Source of the DNA: Chromatiales bacterium
GTDB taxonomy: Bacteria; Pseudomonadota; Gammaproteobacteria; UBA6429
NCBI GenBank assembly: GCA_027076405.1
Contig: JALTJN010000155.1
Span: forward strand, 1-6,594
Reading direction: 5' to 3'
Length of the DNA stretch: 6,594 nt
In this document: positions 5,430-6,594 of the stretch, piece by piece
How the letters are laid out: each line of letters begins with the position of its first letter
Position numbering within the stretch: the stretch's first letter is position 1
Made by a program: the position numbers and the translations under genes
Notes under the pieces: generated by a model
Seen by the model: only the letters and a program-made list of their open reading frames with translations
What the model was told of the DNA's origin: nothing
Database searches by the model: none

Positions 5430-5852
5430 TTATCTTTTAAAATTTAAAATCGGCTGGTTTGGGTAAGACCGAGTACATTCAGATTCAGAAGTTTTCTCTA
5501 GAGCACGCTTAAAAGTGCGATCGGCATCCAGCCACTCTTCTCTTAAAGCATCATTAATTCCGGCTTCTTTTATTGAATCCGAAAGCAATTGGGCACGTAA
5601 TTCGAATAATTCAGGGGTAATCACCATGTGCTGGTGAGCAGATTTTGGTGATTTACCGCCATATGCTTTTGGCCCCCCCATCAGCTGTACCATAAAATCT
5701 GTTTGTTGATTTTCCAGCACAATTTGCGGTTTATCAGTAAAAAATTTACTTAACCAGGGATCAGCATAAGCTTTATCATAAAAAATTTTATGCACTTTAA
5801 TAAAAGTTTGTTTTCCACCTAAACGGTCATAAAGTGTTTTATCAATTGCCAT
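5430..5852 (-). CDS. Truncated hemoglobin, group I-like
   Basis: A 140-residue soluble heme protein of the bacterial truncated globin family (Bac_globin). YDRLGG opens the domain, followed by KIFYDKAYADPWLSKFF. By alignment from memory with M. tuberculosis HbN, Tyr25 is the B10 residue, Gln50 is E11, and His73 in KSAHQHMVIT is the proximal F8 heme ligand; GGPKAYGGK matches the YxG segment before it. These polar distal residues are typical of group I proteins that bind oxygen and often detoxify nitric oxide. A tail of about 20 residues (SESECTRSYPNQPILNFKR, with the only Cys) extends past the globin fold. It lies 133 bases after prfC on the same strand and ends at a strong terminator. The ribosome site is weak (GAGAATAGAATAA). 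In the 133-base gap I see no convincing promoter or NO-responsive operator, only AT-rich sequence. Confidence 0.9.
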   Translation of the reverse strand: MAIDKTLYDRLGGKQTFIKVHKIFYDKAYADPWLSKFFTDKPQIVLENQQTDFMVQLMGGPKAYGGKSPKSAHQHMVITPELFELRAQLLSDSIKEAGINDALREEWLDADRTFKRALEKTSESECTRSYPNQPILNFKR

Positions 5853-5985
5853 TTATTCTATTCTCATATTATTCATAATAATTTACTCTTTAATATCGGC
5901 ATGGAATATTTAAACTTTATAAAAAAGTACAAAATTTTTTTAAATAACAAGAAAAAGAATCTTATAAATCAGTAGCTTAGGCTAG

Positions 5986-6594
5986 TTAATGTTCTCGGGT
6001 TGCTCTAAAGTCAATCTCCGGCCAGCGTTCAATGGTCAAGTCCAGATTTACGCGAGTCGGAGCCAGATAAGTCAGGCTTCCCCCGGCATCAAGTGCTAAA
6101 TTATCTGCTGCTTTTTTACTAAAATCACTCAGCATCTTTTCATCCGTACACTCAACCCAACGTGCGGTATTCACATTAACCGCCTCAAAACCGCATTCCA
6201 CACTGTATTCTTCCTTAAGACGAAATGCCACCACGTCAAATTGCAAAACACCGACAGCGCCGACTATCACATCATTATTATTTAGCGGACGAAAAACCTG
6301 TGTCGCACCTTCTTCACTAAGTTGATCCAATCCTTTTTGTAACGCTTTCATTTTCAGCGGATCTTTTAATCTCACCCGCCTGAATAATTCAGGTGCAAAA
6401 TTAGGAATACCGCTAAATTTAAGAGACTCCCCCTGAGTAAAGGTATCACCAATCTGTATTGTGCCATGATTGTGCAAGCCGATAATGTCACCAGGATACG
6501 CCTCTTCAACACTTTCACGATCACGCGCCATAAAGGTAATAGCGTTTGCAACTTTGACATCTTTATTGATCCGCACATGTTTCATTTTCATACC
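5986..6594 (-). CDS. prfC: Peptide chain release factor 3, C-terminal part (5' end outside the window)
   Basis: RF3 is the translational GTPase that removes RF1 and RF2 from the ribosome after peptide release. The window holds the last 202 residues of about 530: domains II/III after the GTPase domain. Recognisable stretches are [68 protein letters not shown] and [10 protein letters not shown], ending in TREH as in the E. coli protein. The GTP-binding motifs lie beyond the right edge. The Met at 6591 is internal, since the codon before it (Gly) also matches the family. Only a weak four-base-pair inverted repeat follows the stop, so readthrough into the hemoglobin gene is possible. Confidence 0.97.
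   Translation of the reverse strand, partial: GMKMKHVRINKDVKVANAITFMARDRESVEEAYPGDIIGLHNHGTIQIGDTFTQGESLKFSGIPNFAPELFRRVRLKDPLKMKALQKGLDQLSEEGATQVFRPLNNNDVIVGAVGVLQFDVVAFRLKEEYSVECGFEAVNVNTARWVECTDEKMLSDFSKKAADNLALDAGGSLTYLAPTRVNLDLTIERWPEIDFRATREH

Noticed and set aside
5924..5952. A- and T-tracts between the hemoglobin gene and prfC as a terminator or promoter
   Set aside because: There is no GC stem for a terminator, and the candidate -35/-10 pairs have poor matches or wrong spacing in this very AT-rich stretch.
5970..5984. TAGC/GCTA inverted repeat after the prfC stop
   Set aside because: A four-base-pair stem with no T-run is not enough for a terminator.

Overview
The window is an AT-rich piece of a bacterial chromosome. 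The edge genes are conserved housekeeping genes: the 3' end of valS (plus strand, cut by the left edge) and the 3' half of prfC, encoding peptide chain release factor 3 (minus strand, cut by the right edge). Both look like gammaproteobacterial proteins; RF3 matches the E. coli type closely through its final Thr-Arg-Glu-His. A low-GC gammaproteobacterium is the best guess; genus cannot be told from the sequence. There are no RNA genes, insertion sequences, CRISPR arrays or phage genes.

Layout. valS ends at 693 and converges on a long run of minus-strand genes. In transcription order (right to left) these are: prfC (5986-6594), a group I-like truncated hemoglobin (5430-5852), a strong bidirectional terminator (5369-5397), an exported Arg-rich repeat protein (4522-5277), an ECF sigma factor (3842-4405), its probable membrane anti-sigma factor of DUF3619 type (3499-3849), a small acidic exported protein (3285-3509), an exported Arg-rich DUF3106 protein (2705-3292), a UMF1/Atg22-like MFS transporter (1400-2695), a one-helix DUF2970 membrane protein (1173-1385) and a lone histidine phosphotransfer (HPt) protein (712-1125).

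The core is the sigma-to-DUF2970 stretch. Neighbouring reading frames overlap by 8-11 bases or are 9-14 bases apart, so this is almost certainly one translationally coupled operon, with the HPt gene possibly at its tail. It reads as an envelope-sensing unit. The anti-sigma factor has an N-terminal cytoplasmic sigma-binding part, one membrane helix and a periplasmic tail with no Lys or Arg. The next gene encodes a very acidic exported protein carrying a similar Asp-Leu-Glu-Leu motif. The one after encodes a strongly basic exported helical-repeat protein. A second basic exported repeat protein lies just upstream of the sigma gene. A plausible model, which is inference only, is that the basic repeat proteins and acidic tails interact in the periplasm and set sigma activity.

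The most unusual gene is 4522-5277. It encodes a secreted protein built almost wholly from an 11-residue Arg-Leu-Asp repeat, and the whole array is duplicated once with an exact 120-residue offset. I do not recognise a named family for it.
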